A DNA stretch of 64,000 bases from CATOSK01 sp963665735. GTDB lineage: Bacteria; Chloroflexota; Dehalococcoidia; Lucifugimonadales; UBA3495. The notes beneath the pieces are model-generated. The model saw nothing but the letters and a program-made list of their open reading frames with translations, was not told the origin of the DNA and made no database searches. The translations under genes and the position numbers were made by a program. The DNA is taken from contig OY762444.1 of the NCBI GenBank assembly GCA_963665735.1, positions 2,046,001 to 2,110,000 on the forward strand, in the 5' to 3' direction. Numbering within the stretch: position 1 is the stretch's first letter; each line of letters starts with the position of its first letter. Of the stretch, positions 1 to 8,361 are shown piece by piece.

Positions 1-1047
1 CGGGGGGGAATTGTTGGGGGCGCGCATTCGCACTTGCAGGAAATTTCCGTTCCAGGCGGAACGGCGGCGGTGGCGGCGGTGGCCAATGTCGCCGTCCAGC
101 CCACCCACCGGCGGCAGGGGATTATGAGCCGGATGATGCGCCACCAGATTAAGGATGTTTATCGGCGGGGTGAGCCGCTGGCGGCGTTGTTCGCATCGGA
201 AAGCGGCATTTACGGACGGTTCGGCTACGGCGTGGGGTCTTTCCGGGAGCAGTGGAGCATTGAACGGCAGCATACGGGATACGCCCGGCGATACCCGACT
301 TCGGGGCGGTTCTTTTTCGTTGACCCGGCAGACTTGGCTGACGAACTTCCGCAGGTTTCCCGCCGGAGCACCGCCGGCCGTCCTGGAGTCATTGAAAAGC
401 CCCTGGCGTTGTGGGAGCGGGAGTCCCAGGCCCCGGAGCACCGGCAAGGGGGGCGGGGCGGCTTGTTCTACGTGGCTTATGCGGAAGGCGGCCAGGTGGC
501 GGGGTACGCCAAGTATCGCACCGATGGGGGGACGCTGACCGTCAATGAGTTGATGGCGACGACCACGGAGTCCTACGCGGCGTTGTGGCGGTTTTGCTTT
601 GACGTTGACCTGGTTGCGACTACCGTTGCGGAGCGGCGTCCGGTGGATGACCCGCTGCCGTGGATGCTGGCCGACCCGCGGCGGCTGCAACGGTCAGTCC
701 GCGACGGGATGTGGCTGCGGTTGGTTGATGTGGCGGCGGCCCTGGAGTCGCGGCGTTACCTGGCCGAGGGTCGGCTGGTGTTGGAAGTAGAGGACGATGT
801 ATGTCCCTGGAACCAGGGGCGGTTGGCGTTGGAAGGTTCCACCGAAGGGGCCTTGTGCCGGAAGTCCGGGGCATCGGCGGACTTGGCGTTGGGGGTCGCC
901 GCGCTGGCCGCGGCCTACCTGGGCGGCGCCAGTTTCACGACGCTGGGCCAAGCCGGGCTGGTGGAGGAACGCACGGACGGGGCGTTGTTGAAGGCTGACC
1001 GGATGTTTGCCACGCAACTGCAACCCTGGGCGCCCCATAATTTTTAG
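1..1047 (+). CDS. Eis-like GNAT N-acetyltransferase with SCP2-type C-terminal domain (5' partial)
   Basis: The reading frame is open to the window edge, so the N-terminal part (about 60-90 residues in the family) lies outside; a TTG at 34 is an internal codon, not a start. Near the visible N-terminus is the acetyl-CoA-binding signature VAVQPTHRRQGIM, followed by the Eis-type motif GIYGRFGYG that carries the candidate general-acid Tyr. The last third resembles the sterol-carrier-like domain of Eis proteins, and the protein ends in Phe, whose terminal carboxylate is catalytic in that family. It probably acetylates amines in the cytoplasm; the substrate cannot be inferred. It ends 104 bp before the convergent membrane-protein duplication. 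Confidence 0.85.
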   Translation, partial: RGGIVGGAHSHLQEISVPGGTAAVAAVANVAVQPTHRRQGIMSRMMRHQIKDVYRRGEPLAALFASESGIYGRFGYGVGSFREQWSIERQHTGYARRYPTSGRFFFVDPADLADELPQVSRRSTAGRPGVIEKPLALWERESQAPEHRQGGRGGLFYVAYAEGGQVAGYAKYRTDGGTLTVNELMATTTESYAALWRFCFDVDLVATTVAERRPVDDPLPWMLADPRRLQRSVRDGMWLRLVDVAAALESRRYLAEGRLVLEVEDDVCPWNQGRLALEGSTEGALCRKSGASADLALGVAALAAAYLGGASFTTLGQAGLVEERTDGALLKADRMFATQLQPWAPHNF

Positions 1048-1150
1048 GCGTGGGCCACGGCGATTCGCGCGGGGTTAAACATTCCCGGCTGAAATCGCCG
1101 GGAAGGTGCAGGGGCGGGCTAATCCGGGGGTAATGCGCCGGGTTGGGGGT

Positions 1151-1579
1151 TTAGCCCTGGGGCGGGGGCGGTTCGTTGAAGGGCTGGCCGTTGGCCTGGG
1201 CTTGCAGGAACCGGAGATACCAGGCTTGCCAAGCCTGACGTTCTTCCTGCCGGCCTACCTGCCGGCCTTCTTCCATTCCTTCCTGACGGCCCTCTTGCAA
1301 GCCTTCTTCGCGGCCTACCTGCCGGCCTTCTTCCTTGAGTTTCCTTATTCGTCCTGCTGCAAACAGTACCATGAGATGCTTTAATCCCTCCCAACCGATT
1401 ATTGTCAACAGGGCCATGCCCCCGGATACGCTGAACACAGTGCCCAGCAAGTCCATAATGTTGTCGCTCCGCCAAGCGTCCCAGATTAGCCACAACGCCA
1501 GGCAGGAAACGATGAACGATACGACGAAGGCGATGCAGTATATTATACCCAATGCGCGAAGTTGGTCGTTTACCGACAT
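1151..1579 (-). CDS. Small two-helix membrane protein with EGRQ-type coiled tail, copy 1
   Basis: A 142-residue protein of unknown function. Two hydrophobic helices lie at about residues 8-32 and 43-66. A cytoplasmic-looking charged segment follows, made of short EGRQxGR/EGLQ repeats, and then a tail ending in NEPPPPQG. The ATG at 1579 is preferred over an in-frame TTG 27 bp upstream because an AGGGTGG stretch sits about 7 nt before it. A promoter lies at 1618-1646. The gene is one half of a tandem duplication (other half 1780-2244); the copies differ mainly in repeat number in the charged segment. Similar Gly/Glu/Arg/Gln-rich tails are found in many unrelated bacterial proteins, so no function is assigned. 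Confidence 0.7.
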   Translation of the reverse strand: MSVNDQLRALGIIYCIAFVVSFIVSCLALWLIWDAWRSDNIMDLLGTVFSVSGGMALLTIIGWEGLKHLMVLFAAGRIRKLKEEGRQVGREEGLQEGRQEGMEEGRQVGRQEERQAWQAWYLRFLQAQANGQPFNEPPPPQG

Positions 1580-1617
1580 CTTCCAACCACCATTACCGAG
1601 TTTCAATGTCGGTTCTT

Positions 1618-1646
1618 ACGTTAGAAGTACGCCGGAAGGGTGTCAA
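1618..1646 (-). promoter_or_regulatory. sigma70-type promoter of membrane protein copy 1
   Basis: On the minus strand a TTGACA -35 box (1641-1646) and TAACGT -10 box (1618-1623) are separated by exactly 17 bp. The same arrangement is repeated in the second copy of the module. Confidence 0.65.
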
Positions 1647-1779
1647 CCGGCTTCTGTCACTTCCTGGGCAGGAATGGATTGGCGAAAGTTGCTGATTTCG
1701 TCCGCGCCCGCCGGAGTGCAATTTCCGGGCGAAATGCCCTTACCATTTCCGCAGAGTCAAACGCCTTGGAGTTCGGGGG

Positions 1780-2244
1780 TCAGCCCTGGGGCGGGGGCGG
1801 TTCGTTGAAGGGCTGGCCGTTGGCCTGGGCTTGCAGGAACCGGAGATACCAGGCTTGCCAAGCCTGACGTTCTTCCTGCCGACCCTCTGCCATTCCTTCC
1901 TTCCGGCCTTGTTCTATTCCTTCCTGTTTGCCTTCTTGCCTACCCTCCTGTCGGCCCTCTTGCAAGCCTTCTTCGCGGCCTACCTGCCGGCCCTCTTCCT
2001 TGAGTTTTTTGATTCGTCCCGCTGCAAACAGTACCATGAGATGCTTTAATCCCTCCCAACCGATTATTGTCAACAGGGCCATGCCCCCGGATACGCTGAA
2101 CACAGTGCCCAGCAAGTCCATAATGTTGTCGCTCCGCCAAGCGTCCCAGATTAACCACAGCGCCAGGCAGGAAACGATGAACGATACGACGAAGGCGATG
2201 CAGTAAATTATACCAAGAGAGCGGAGCTGGTCGTTTACCGACAT
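1780..2244 (-). CDS. Small two-helix membrane protein with EGRQ-type coiled tail, copy 2
   Basis: A 154-residue near-duplicate of the protein at 1151-1579. The N-terminal two-helix part is almost identical (SLGIIY instead of RALGIIY near residue 9). The charged tail is 12 residues longer owing to extra EGRQEGRQEGKQEGIEQGRK-type units. The ATG at 2244 is preferred by analogy with copy 1. Homology extends outside the gene through the promoter and ends near 2326, so a whole module of about 500 bp was duplicated. The function is unknown; a membrane-anchored coiled coil is the only structural inference. Confidence 0.7.
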   Translation of the reverse strand: MSVNDQLRSLGIIYCIAFVVSFIVSCLALWLIWDAWRSDNIMDLLGTVFSVSGGMALLTIIGWEGLKHLMVLFAAGRIKKLKEEGRQVGREEGLQEGRQEGRQEGKQEGIEQGRKEGMAEGRQEERQAWQAWYLRFLQAQANGQPFNEPPPPQG

Positions 2245-2282
2245 CTTCCAACCACCCTTGCCGAGTTTCAATGTCGGTTCTT

Positions 2283-2311
2283 ACGTTAGAAGTACGCTAG
2301 AAGGGTGTCAA
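2283..2311 (-). promoter_or_regulatory. sigma70-type promoter of membrane protein copy 2
   Basis: Minus-strand TTGACA (2306-2311) and TAACGT (2283-2288) are separated by 17 bp. The TTGACA overlaps the stop codon of the arsC-like stub, so the stub's stop is supplied by the inserted module. Confidence 0.65.
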
Positions 2312-2400
2312 CCGGCTTGTGTCACCTCTTCGGCCATCTGGGAACGCGCCCGGTTGCCGGTGCAGATTACCAGGATTTTCACCGGGGTTGGCCAGCTCAT
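2308..2400 (-). pseudogene. ArsC/low-molecular-weight phosphatase 5' fragment
   Basis: An ATG at 2400 follows a good ribosome site (AAGGAG). The 30-residue product opens MSWPTPVKILVICTGN and continues RARSQMAEE, which is the N-terminal strand and CX5RS phosphate loop of thioredoxin-coupled arsenate reductases and low-molecular-weight protein tyrosine phosphatases (full length about 130-150 residues). Homology stops after MAEE, exactly where the duplicated membrane-protein module begins, and the frame then reads VTQAG and stops. The rest of the gene is not found in the window. I infer a 5' remnant left by insertion or duplication of the module. Confidence 0.7.
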
Positions 2401-2514
2401 TGTTTCTCCTTACGTTTAGCGGGTGGCCGGGGCGTTGGGGCGAATGTGTTATTCTGGCGGCGGGGCGGCGTCCGTGAGTCAAGATTAGCGCAATTGCCGC
2501 CGGGAGGGAACCTT

Positions 2515-3891
2515 ATGGCTGATTCTACGGCTACCAGGGCCATGATTGAATGGATGTCGGCGACGGAGTTTGGCGACCTGCCCGAAGACGTTCAGCGCAT
2601 AACCCGAATGGCCTTGTACGACGGCGTGGGGAGCATTCTGGCCTGCTCGATGCTGCCGGTGGCGCAGCGATTGAGGGAGTTCGTCAACATTGCCGGGGGC
2701 GCCGCCGATTGCACCGTCATCGGTTCCGACCGGCGCACTTCGGTATTGAACGCCGCCCTGGTCAACGGCACGATGGGCCACGCCGACGAAGTTGACCCCA
2801 TTGACGCTTTCGATACCAGGGGGAGCCACGTCATGGCGTCCAGCATCGCCGCCGCTTTGACCGTGGGACAGTTGTTGGACGCTCCGGGCATTCAAGTGTT
2901 GCGGGGAGTGGCCCTTGGCTACGAGTTTTCCAAGCGGGTCCATGCGGTAGCGGCGCGGGTGCAGCGGGAAACGGGCCGGTCGGTCAGTCCCTTTGATGAA
3001 GGCAACACGATGGGCGCAACGGTTGCCGCCGCCATTGCCGCCGGGCTTTCGCCGGAACAACTGGACGTTGCCTTGACCTTGGGGGCGCATCTGGCCTGCG
3101 GGATTACGGCTTTTCACCGGGAGTCGCGGCACCAAACCAAGTCTTTCACCCGGGGCGGCCTGGGGGCGCAGAACGGGGCCACCGCCGCGCTGATGTCCAA
3201 GGCGGACTACGACTCGCCCCGGGACATTCTGGACGGGCATGGCGGCCTTTTCGACAGTTACCTGGGAATCCAGACCCCCGGCGATGATTTTCTGGCCGGC
3301 TTGGGCCAGGATTTCGTCATCCGGGGCTTGATTTTCAAGCGGGCCAGTTCCGGGGGCGGACTCCAGGCCCCCAGACAGGCCCTCTTGGAGCTTGTCGCCG
3401 AGCATGGGTTGACCGCCGGCGACATGGAGGCGATTCAGGTGGAAATGCGGCCCGGCGACGTGGACAGCTATTTCACCAGCAACCGGCATCCCGCCGACTG
3501 CGGCGACGCTCTGGCCTTGGCCGCGCTGTACGGCGGGATGGGGTTCAAAGAGGCGCACCAGGAACGCCACTGCGCCAGCCCGGAGTTTCGGGATATGCGG
3601 CCCAGGATTACGGTACGGCCCCGGGAGGACTGGAATGCCCCGCGCTTCCGGCTGCATACGGCGGTTACGGTGACTACCAAGGACGGGCGCAGTTTGCGGA
3701 ATGAGACGGATTACCGCCTGATGACGGAAGAGGATTTGGACGCCAAGTTTGCCTACCTGGTGGGATTGCGGGCCGGGGCGGACAAGGCGGCAGAGTTGGC
3801 GGTGACGTTGAAGGGTTTGGAGACGGTGGGGAACGTGGCGGACGTTATGGCGCAATTGGAGCTTCCCGAAGTGGATATTGAGGAGGTTTAA
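2515..3891 (+). CDS. MmgE/PrpD family protein (2-methylcitrate dehydratase-like)
   Basis: A 458-residue protein, the usual family length. The frame is open further upstream, but the ATG at 2515 is chosen because GGGAGG precedes it by 7 nt and the protein then starts at the family's first helix (TRAMIEWMSATEF). The helical domain carries the conserved segment HADEVDPIDAFDTRGSHV, and the C-terminal half is the second MmgE/PrpD domain. Members dehydrate 2-methylcitrate or related acids; several act in other pathways, and nothing nearby (no prpB/prpC) points to propionate catabolism. It is transcribed alone, convergent with the Ig-like/propeller pair downstream. Confidence 0.88.
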   Translation: MADSTATRAMIEWMSATEFGDLPEDVQRITRMALYDGVGSILACSMLPVAQRLREFVNIAGGAADCTVIGSDRRTSVLNAALVNGTMGHADEVDPIDAFDTRGSHVMASSIAAALTVGQLLDAPGIQVLRGVALGYEFSKRVHAVAARVQRETGRSVSPFDEGNTMGATVAAAIAAGLSPEQLDVALTLGAHLACGITAFHRESRHQTKSFTRGGLGAQNGATAALMSKADYDSPRDILDGHGGLFDSYLGIQTPGDDFLAGLGQDFVIRGLIFKRASSGGGLQAPRQALLELVAEHGLTAGDMEAIQVEMRPGDVDSYFTSNRHPADCGDALALAALYGGMGFKEAHQERHCASPEFRDMRPRITVRPREDWNAPRFRLHTAVTVTTKDGRSLRNETDYRLMTEEDLDAKFAYLVGLRAGADKAAELAVTLKGLETVGNVADVMAQLELPEVDIEEV

Positions 3892-3960
3892 GCCCCTGAG
3901 TTAGGGGATTGGCCGGTTTCCGCAGGGGGTATTGGGTAATTGGGACGGTCTTGGGGATTA

Positions 3961-4020
3961 GGATTTCTGGATTCCGGCCCCGTATCGTGGTACGGGGCCG
4001 GCTTTTCGCCGGAATGACGG
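3961..4020. repeat. R1 hairpin repeat with a second hairpin nested in its loop
   Basis: The usual R1 hairpin (attccggc...gccggaat) is split here by an inserted GC-rich hairpin (ggccccgtat/atacggggcc-like arms), giving a compound stem. A related interrupted copy occurs at 11690-11750. Confidence 0.75.
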
Positions 4021-4036
4021 TGGTGGAGTGGGGGAG

Positions 4037-5140
4037 TCAACTGGCGGGGGCGCAGTTAAATTCTACTTGCAGCGCATCTTTGTTGGTTGGGGCGTCGTCT
4101 TCGATGGTGATGTCGCGATCGAAGACCCGCAGGGGGGAGTTGCCGGCCAGGTCTTCCAAGTGGGGCGCTATGGTCAGGCGGCAAGGCCCGGTGTCCCAGG
4201 GATTTTCCGGGGAAAACCGCCAACTGCGTTCCTCCGGGCCGATTTCACCCTGTCCAGACACGGGGGTTCCGTCCGTCGTTTTGACGGTCAAGCAGTGCTG
4301 CAACAGGGCTTGGTCAAGGGGGTGGTCAAACTCTACGGTCAGGGGCTGCGCGGAACCGGCGACGGGTGGGATCAGTTTCCAGTTATGGAGGGCGATTCGT
4401 TCCCGCCGGGGTGGGCCGACGCGGTAGCAGCGTTCCGCCCCGGCAACCAACGGGCGTCCCCCGGCGTCGCGGAAATCGGGGGCAACCATGACCTTGACCG
4501 GCACGCCCTCAACCAGGGGGTAGCCGGCTTCCAGGTTGGGGGCCAGCCCGCGCTTGATGCGTCCGGGGTCTAACAGCATGGTCAGGCGGCGGCGGGACGG
4601 GTCCCAAAGCTCCGGCGGAGTCGGCAGAAAGACGCCTTCCAGCAACTCGCCGTTGTCCTGGCGGCAGACGGTGATAGCCTGGGCGGCCCAACCCTCGCTC
4701 ATGGGGGTGGAAAAGTGGACGTAAACCTTTAACAGGTTGACCGGGATTTCGGCGGCGGTGGGATAGATGGCGACGACTTCGGTGGTGGGCGTAGCGGCGA
4801 CGGTGGGGCGTTGGATGGTCAAGACCTGCGGGCCGTCCTGGGATGCGCCGGAATCAACCACCACGGCATAACTCATCCCGTCGCGAAAGGGGAACCGGGG
4901 CATAAAGCAGACGGATTCCGGTTCCAAGACGAAACTGCCGGCGATGGTCGGGAAGGCCCGGTAATCGTCGCCGGCGGTGGCAAGAACGTCGCTGGGCAGG
5001 ATGACCACCCGGCGAGCTAACTCGCCGGGGGTCAATCCGCACAATTCCGCGAACTCGGTATCGGGCCAGCCGGTGATTAGGAGGCAGCCGCTCCCCTGCC
5101 GGTCGGCAAATTCGAGGCGCAGCCGGCGGGTTTGGGTCAC
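4037..5140 (-). CDS. Hypothetical protein with Ig-like (SbsA/Big_5-type) domains
   Basis: A 367-residue protein starting with GTG at 5140 that overlaps the stop of the upstream gene (GTGA), so it is probably translationally coupled to it. No signal peptide or membrane helix is visible. Segments such as VYVHFSTPMSEGWAAQAI and TVEFDHPLDQALLQ resemble the strands of bacterial Ig-like domains of the SbsA/Big_5 kind, which usually occur in surface or exported proteins; the absence of a signal is therefore odd. With the adjacent propeller protein it may form a two-component assembly, which is inference. No enzyme motif is visible. Confidence 0.6.
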   Translation of the reverse strand: MTQTRRLRLEFADRQGSGCLLITGWPDTEFAELCGLTPGELARRVVILPSDVLATAGDDYRAFPTIAGSFVLEPESVCFMPRFPFRDGMSYAVVVDSGASQDGPQVLTIQRPTVAATPTTEVVAIYPTAAEIPVNLLKVYVHFSTPMSEGWAAQAITVCRQDNGELLEGVFLPTPPELWDPSRRRLTMLLDPGRIKRGLAPNLEAGYPLVEGVPVKVMVAPDFRDAGGRPLVAGAERCYRVGPPRRERIALHNWKLIPPVAGSAQPLTVEFDHPLDQALLQHCLTVKTTDGTPVSGQGEIGPEERSWRFSPENPWDTGPCRLTIAPHLEDLAGNSPLRVFDRDITIEDDAPTNKDALQVEFNCAPAS

Positions 5141-6231
5141 AGCGTATCGGTGGCGTAGGAATGGAGGTGGCTGTGGCCGTCGTCGTCCTGCTGGAGCATC
5201 AGCACCCCGCTGCCGTTGAGGTTGACCATGCGCTTGACGCCGGGATGGGGCAGCAATTGGCGGGGGACGCCGTTGGGCGGAGTCACCGGGTTGGCCGGGC
5301 TGCTGTCCATATCCCGGTCGGGCACGGTCAGCGGGCCTTGCTGGTCAATGTCGGCGCAGGCAACCTTAATCAGCGGGTGGCGGTCGTTGCAGACCAGCAG
5401 ATACTCGCCGCCGTCCTGCTCGAAGGAAATGAGGTCCAACGGACGGTTGTGGGCGCCAAGTTCGGCCACGGTCTTGCCCTTGACCTGCTGGCCCGGCGCG
5501 AACTCGTCCAGGTTGAACTGGACTACCGGGGTGCAGGTGTAGCTGGCGAGGATTTTGGCGTTGCCCTGGTAAGGGACGAAGGCGCGGATGGGGGCCGCCG
5601 TTTCGTACTGGCCGTGGGAAACGTGGAAGATTTCCAGGGAGTTGGCGTCGAAACCGCCGTTGAAGGGGAAGGGAATCCGCCGCAGGGTGGAGGAAAATTC
5701 CTCGTTGGAAGTTCCGGCCACCAGCAGCAGACCGTCCACGAAGGACATATCGGTGACGGTGACGGTTCGCAACTGCTGGCGGGAAACCTGGCGGGGGTCG
5801 TCCGCGTCGGCGGCGTCGTGGAGAATGGTCTGGGAAAAGGCGACGTTTTCCAGGGAAACGTCGCTGATGTTCCCGTCGCCGTTGACCTTGACGATGACGG
5901 GAAGGGCGTCGTCGCCAGCGCCGCGCATGACGGAGACGTAGAGGTTGTCGGACGCGGGATGCACGGCCATGTCCTGAATGGCAACGTCTTCGCGGGCGCA
6001 GCCGAGGTAGGCGGCCAGGGCGGTATCGAAGTTTTCCAGGTCGAGGGCATGGGGGCCGCTGCCGGTTTCGTTGTCGTCAACGTCAATGGCGAAAATGGCG
6101 GCGCCGACGTTGTCGCCGACGAAAAGGATTCCGGCGGGGCCGAAGGCGAGGGAACCCGCCGACTTGACGGACGGCGTACCGACTTCCAATCCAAATTCTT
6201 CCAGGTGGGTAGTTGTTCCGTATTCAACCAT
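5137..6231 (-). CDS. Hypothetical beta-propeller-like protein
   Basis: A 364-residue protein with a strong ribosome site (AGGAGG, 5 nt before ATG 6231). Repeated strand-loop patterns (GSLAFGPAGILFVGDN, AVHPASDNLYVSVMRG, KILASYTCTPVVQFNL) suggest a propeller with degenerate blades. No signal peptide is seen. It is first in a two-gene unit with the Ig-like protein, joined by a 4-bp overlap. Function unknown; related propeller proteins are often annotated as hypothetical in Chloroflexota and Planctomycetes. A structural prediction of both proteins together would be the natural test of a partnership. Confidence 0.6.
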   Translation of the reverse strand: MVEYGTTTHLEEFGLEVGTPSVKSAGSLAFGPAGILFVGDNVGAAIFAIDVDDNETGSGPHALDLENFDTALAAYLGCAREDVAIQDMAVHPASDNLYVSVMRGAGDDALPVIVKVNGDGNISDVSLENVAFSQTILHDAADADDPRQVSRQQLRTVTVTDMSFVDGLLLVAGTSNEEFSSTLRRIPFPFNGGFDANSLEIFHVSHGQYETAAPIRAFVPYQGNAKILASYTCTPVVQFNLDEFAPGQQVKGKTVAELGAHNRPLDLISFEQDGGEYLLVCNDRHPLIKVACADIDQQGPLTVPDRDMDSSPANPVTPPNGVPRQLLPHPGVKRMVNLNGSGVLMLQQDDDGHSHLHSYATDTL

Positions 6232-6697
6232 AGCGTCCTCCTACGCAATGACTTCGTTCATCCCGGACAGTTTAGCATTATGTCGGACGTATCGCCACCG
6301 CCGGGCGGGTTTTTCGGTTGGGCAACGATGATTGGGATGGGGTTTCTGGATTCCGGCCTTCGCCGGAATGACGGTTGTGGAGTGGGGGAGTTTTTTGGTT
6401 GGGCGACGATGGTTGGGGATGGGGAAAGGGCGGGTTTCAAACCCGCCCCTACGGACGACCGTCGTGGGTTTGTCGCCACTGGGACCCTTGCCCCGGTGGG
6501 GGTAGGGGGACGCACCCCCATCCTAACCTTCCATCGTCAAGGGGGAAGGGACTGTTGAAATGCCTCCCAACACTGTTCCTACCGAATTTGCAATCGTCCT
6601 GTCCGTCTCCCCAACTCGCCGTACCTGGATTCATGCCGTATAATGGCCCTTGTCCATTCGTTGACCGCCAACACCCGCCAACCCCCGGAGGTTGAGC
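6232..6697. repeat. Intergenic region with R1, R3 and R2 hairpin repeats
   Basis: No gene is visible. It holds an R1 hairpin (6341-6374), an R3 hairpin of the gcgggtttcaaacccgc type (about 6424-6452) and an R2 polypyrimidine/polypurine hairpin (about 6506-6545). A perfect TATAAT at 6639-6644 lies about 55 bp upstream of the Uma2 gene and may be its -10 box; no convincing -35 accompanies it. Confidence 0.7.
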
Positions 6698-7381
6698 ATG
6701 ACCACCGCCAGGCCCGAAACTGTCCAAAGTCCCTTCCGGCTGCCCGACCCGCCGGAGCGAGATCCAGACGACATGACCAGCGCCAAGCACCTGGCCGAAA
6801 ACGGCAATATGCACCACCTCAAACTCCACCTGGGCCGGCCGGAAACAACTATCGTCAAGGCGGAACTGTTCCTGGCCAACGACCGCCGCGGCCCGGAAAC
6901 CAATTTCCGCATCCCCGATCTTCTCGTCGCCTTTGACGCCAACCCCGAGCTTTACGAGGCGAACAACGGCTACGTGGTGTCCGAACAGGGAAAGCCCCCG
7001 GACTTCGTGCTGGAGATAGCGTCGCCCAGCACCAGGGCGGCGGACAACAACACCAAGCGGGACTTCTACGCCCGTCACGGCGTCCGGGAATACTGGCGGT
7101 TTGACCAGGAGGACGGGCGCAGTTCGGTAAAACTGGCCGGCGACCGGCTGGTTCAGGGTCACTACCAACCCATTGCCATTGAGGAGCCGGAGGAAGGTAT
7201 CCTCCAGGGATACAGCCCGGCTCTGCACCTTTATCTGCGCTGGGAGCTTGGGGAACTGCGCTGGCATGACCCGGCCACCGACAGCCACATCGCCACCTTC
7301 GCCCAGGAGCGGGAAGCCCGCCTGGCTGCCGAGGCCCGCATCCGCGAACTGGAAGAACGGCTGTCCCGTCGGAACTCCTGA
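6698..7381 (+). CDS. Uma2-family endonuclease-like protein
   Basis: The ATG at 6698 has GGAGG 6 nt upstream and is preferred to a TTG two codons earlier. The 227-residue product has the Uma2 (formerly DUF820) PD-(D/E)XK-like core: RIPDLLVAF with D74, DFVLEIASPST with E106 and a following Lys at about 120, then the hallmark KRDFYARHGVREYW. The C-terminal 30 residues form a short charged coiled coil (EREARLAAEARIRELEER), common in this family. Uma2 proteins are abundant in cyanobacteria and Chloroflexota; they are presumed nucleases of unknown biological role. The next gene starts 21 bp downstream on the same strand. Confidence 0.88.
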   Translation: MTTARPETVQSPFRLPDPPERDPDDMTSAKHLAENGNMHHLKLHLGRPETTIVKAELFLANDRRGPETNFRIPDLLVAFDANPELYEANNGYVVSEQGKPPDFVLEIASPSTRAADNNTKRDFYARHGVREYWRFDQEDGRSSVKLAGDRLVQGHYQPIAIEEPEEGILQGYSPALHLYLRWELGELRWHDPATDSHIATFAQEREARLAAEARIRELEERLSRRNS

Positions 7382-7402
7382 CTTGGAAAAGGAACCACTC
7401 AC

Positions 7403-7783
7403 GTGACTGAACAGACGCGCATAACGCCGGCCGACTTTTTCTGCAACGCCGCCGCGCAGGAAGCCGGATTCTCCGGCCAATTCTGGCTCGACGCCTACAA
7501 CCTCTACCTGGATGCGGTGGAAAGCGACCCAACCCCGTCCTTTGACAAATGGGAGATTGAACGCACGGTGCTGGTTCCCTTCCGGGGCAGCCGGGTAGAG
7601 GTGCTGGTCCGGGACCAGCCTGACGGACGGGAATACAGTGTCCTCAGACTTACCGCGTTCCCCGCCGGCGAAGGTTCCGAGCCTCGCCGGATAGACCGTT
7701 GGTACCTGCTCGGAGCCGGCGGGGAGGAAACCCCTGCCCCGCTGGGAGAAGCAGTCCTCCCTGACTATATCCACCGCTGGTAG
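7403..7783 (+). CDS. Hypothetical protein downstream of Uma2
   Basis: A 126-residue protein starting at a GTG 21 bp after the Uma2 gene, so probably co-transcribed with it. It is acidic and mixed alpha/beta in appearance (FWLDAYNLYLDAVES, then RGSRVEVLVRDQPDGREYSVLRL). No recognised domain, signal peptide or membrane helix. Proximity suggests a link to Uma2 but nothing in the sequence shows it. Confidence 0.6.
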   Translation: MTEQTRITPADFFCNAAAQEAGFSGQFWLDAYNLYLDAVESDPTPSFDKWEIERTVLVPFRGSRVEVLVRDQPDGREYSVLRLTAFPAGEGSEPRRIDRWYLLGAGGEETPAPLGEAVLPDYIHRW

Positions 7784-7901
7784 CAACGGCCCGCGCGCCG
7801 CCCGGCTTGATGCGGAGGGGTCGTTTGTTGTTCGTCCCAACGTCTCCACCAAAGCACGGTATGTTGCGGCCCTGCGACTTGGGCCGGAATGATTTTCACC
7901 C

Positions 7902-8170
7902 ATCGGCAAGGGTAGGGGTTAGTGGGGAGTTTTGGGGATAGACAATGGGCTTGGGGATAGGGTTTCTGGATTCCGGCCTTCGCCGGAATGACGGTGGAGG
8001 GCCGGAATGACGGTCTAACTTTGGAAAGGCCCGGCGTATCGGCACGGGTAGGGGTTAGTGGGGAGTTTTGGGGATAGACGATGGGCTTGGGGATAGGGTT
8101 TCTGGATTCCGGCCTTCGCCGGAATGACGGTGGAGGGCCGGAATGACGGTCTAACTTTGGAAAGGCCCTG
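7902..8170. repeat. 136-bp tandem duplication containing an R1 hairpin
   Basis: The stretch starting gggtaggggttagtgggg at 7910 recurs at 8046 (period 136 bp) with only a few differences. Each unit holds one R1 hairpin (about 7961-7994 and 8097-8130) and a following truncated 'gccggaatgacgg' half. The surrounding gap 7784-8361 shows no gene. Confidence 0.85.
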
Positions 8171-8361
8171 ACCATCGGCCTGGCCCATCGGCGGGGTTTA
8201 CTTCCCCTGAGCAGCAAATGATGATAGATTGCTGTTTGGACAATTCCTTTGGTGGCCACGGGCGCGTTCCCCACATACGGTTGGTTCGGGCGTTTTCGGC
8301 TGGAAACCGGCGAGAAACCTCCGGGCCATCCATTCATTTATCCATTCAGATGAGTTAAGAC

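Noticed and set aside
2485..3855. 456-codon open frame on the minus strand opposite MmgE/PrpD
   Set aside because: The plus-strand protein is a clear family member; the opposite frame is Arg/Pro/Gly/His-rich with no motif, typical of shadows in G+C-rich genes. The same applies to long opposite frames at 5161-6558, 25848-27371, 27380-28498 and 29226-31028.
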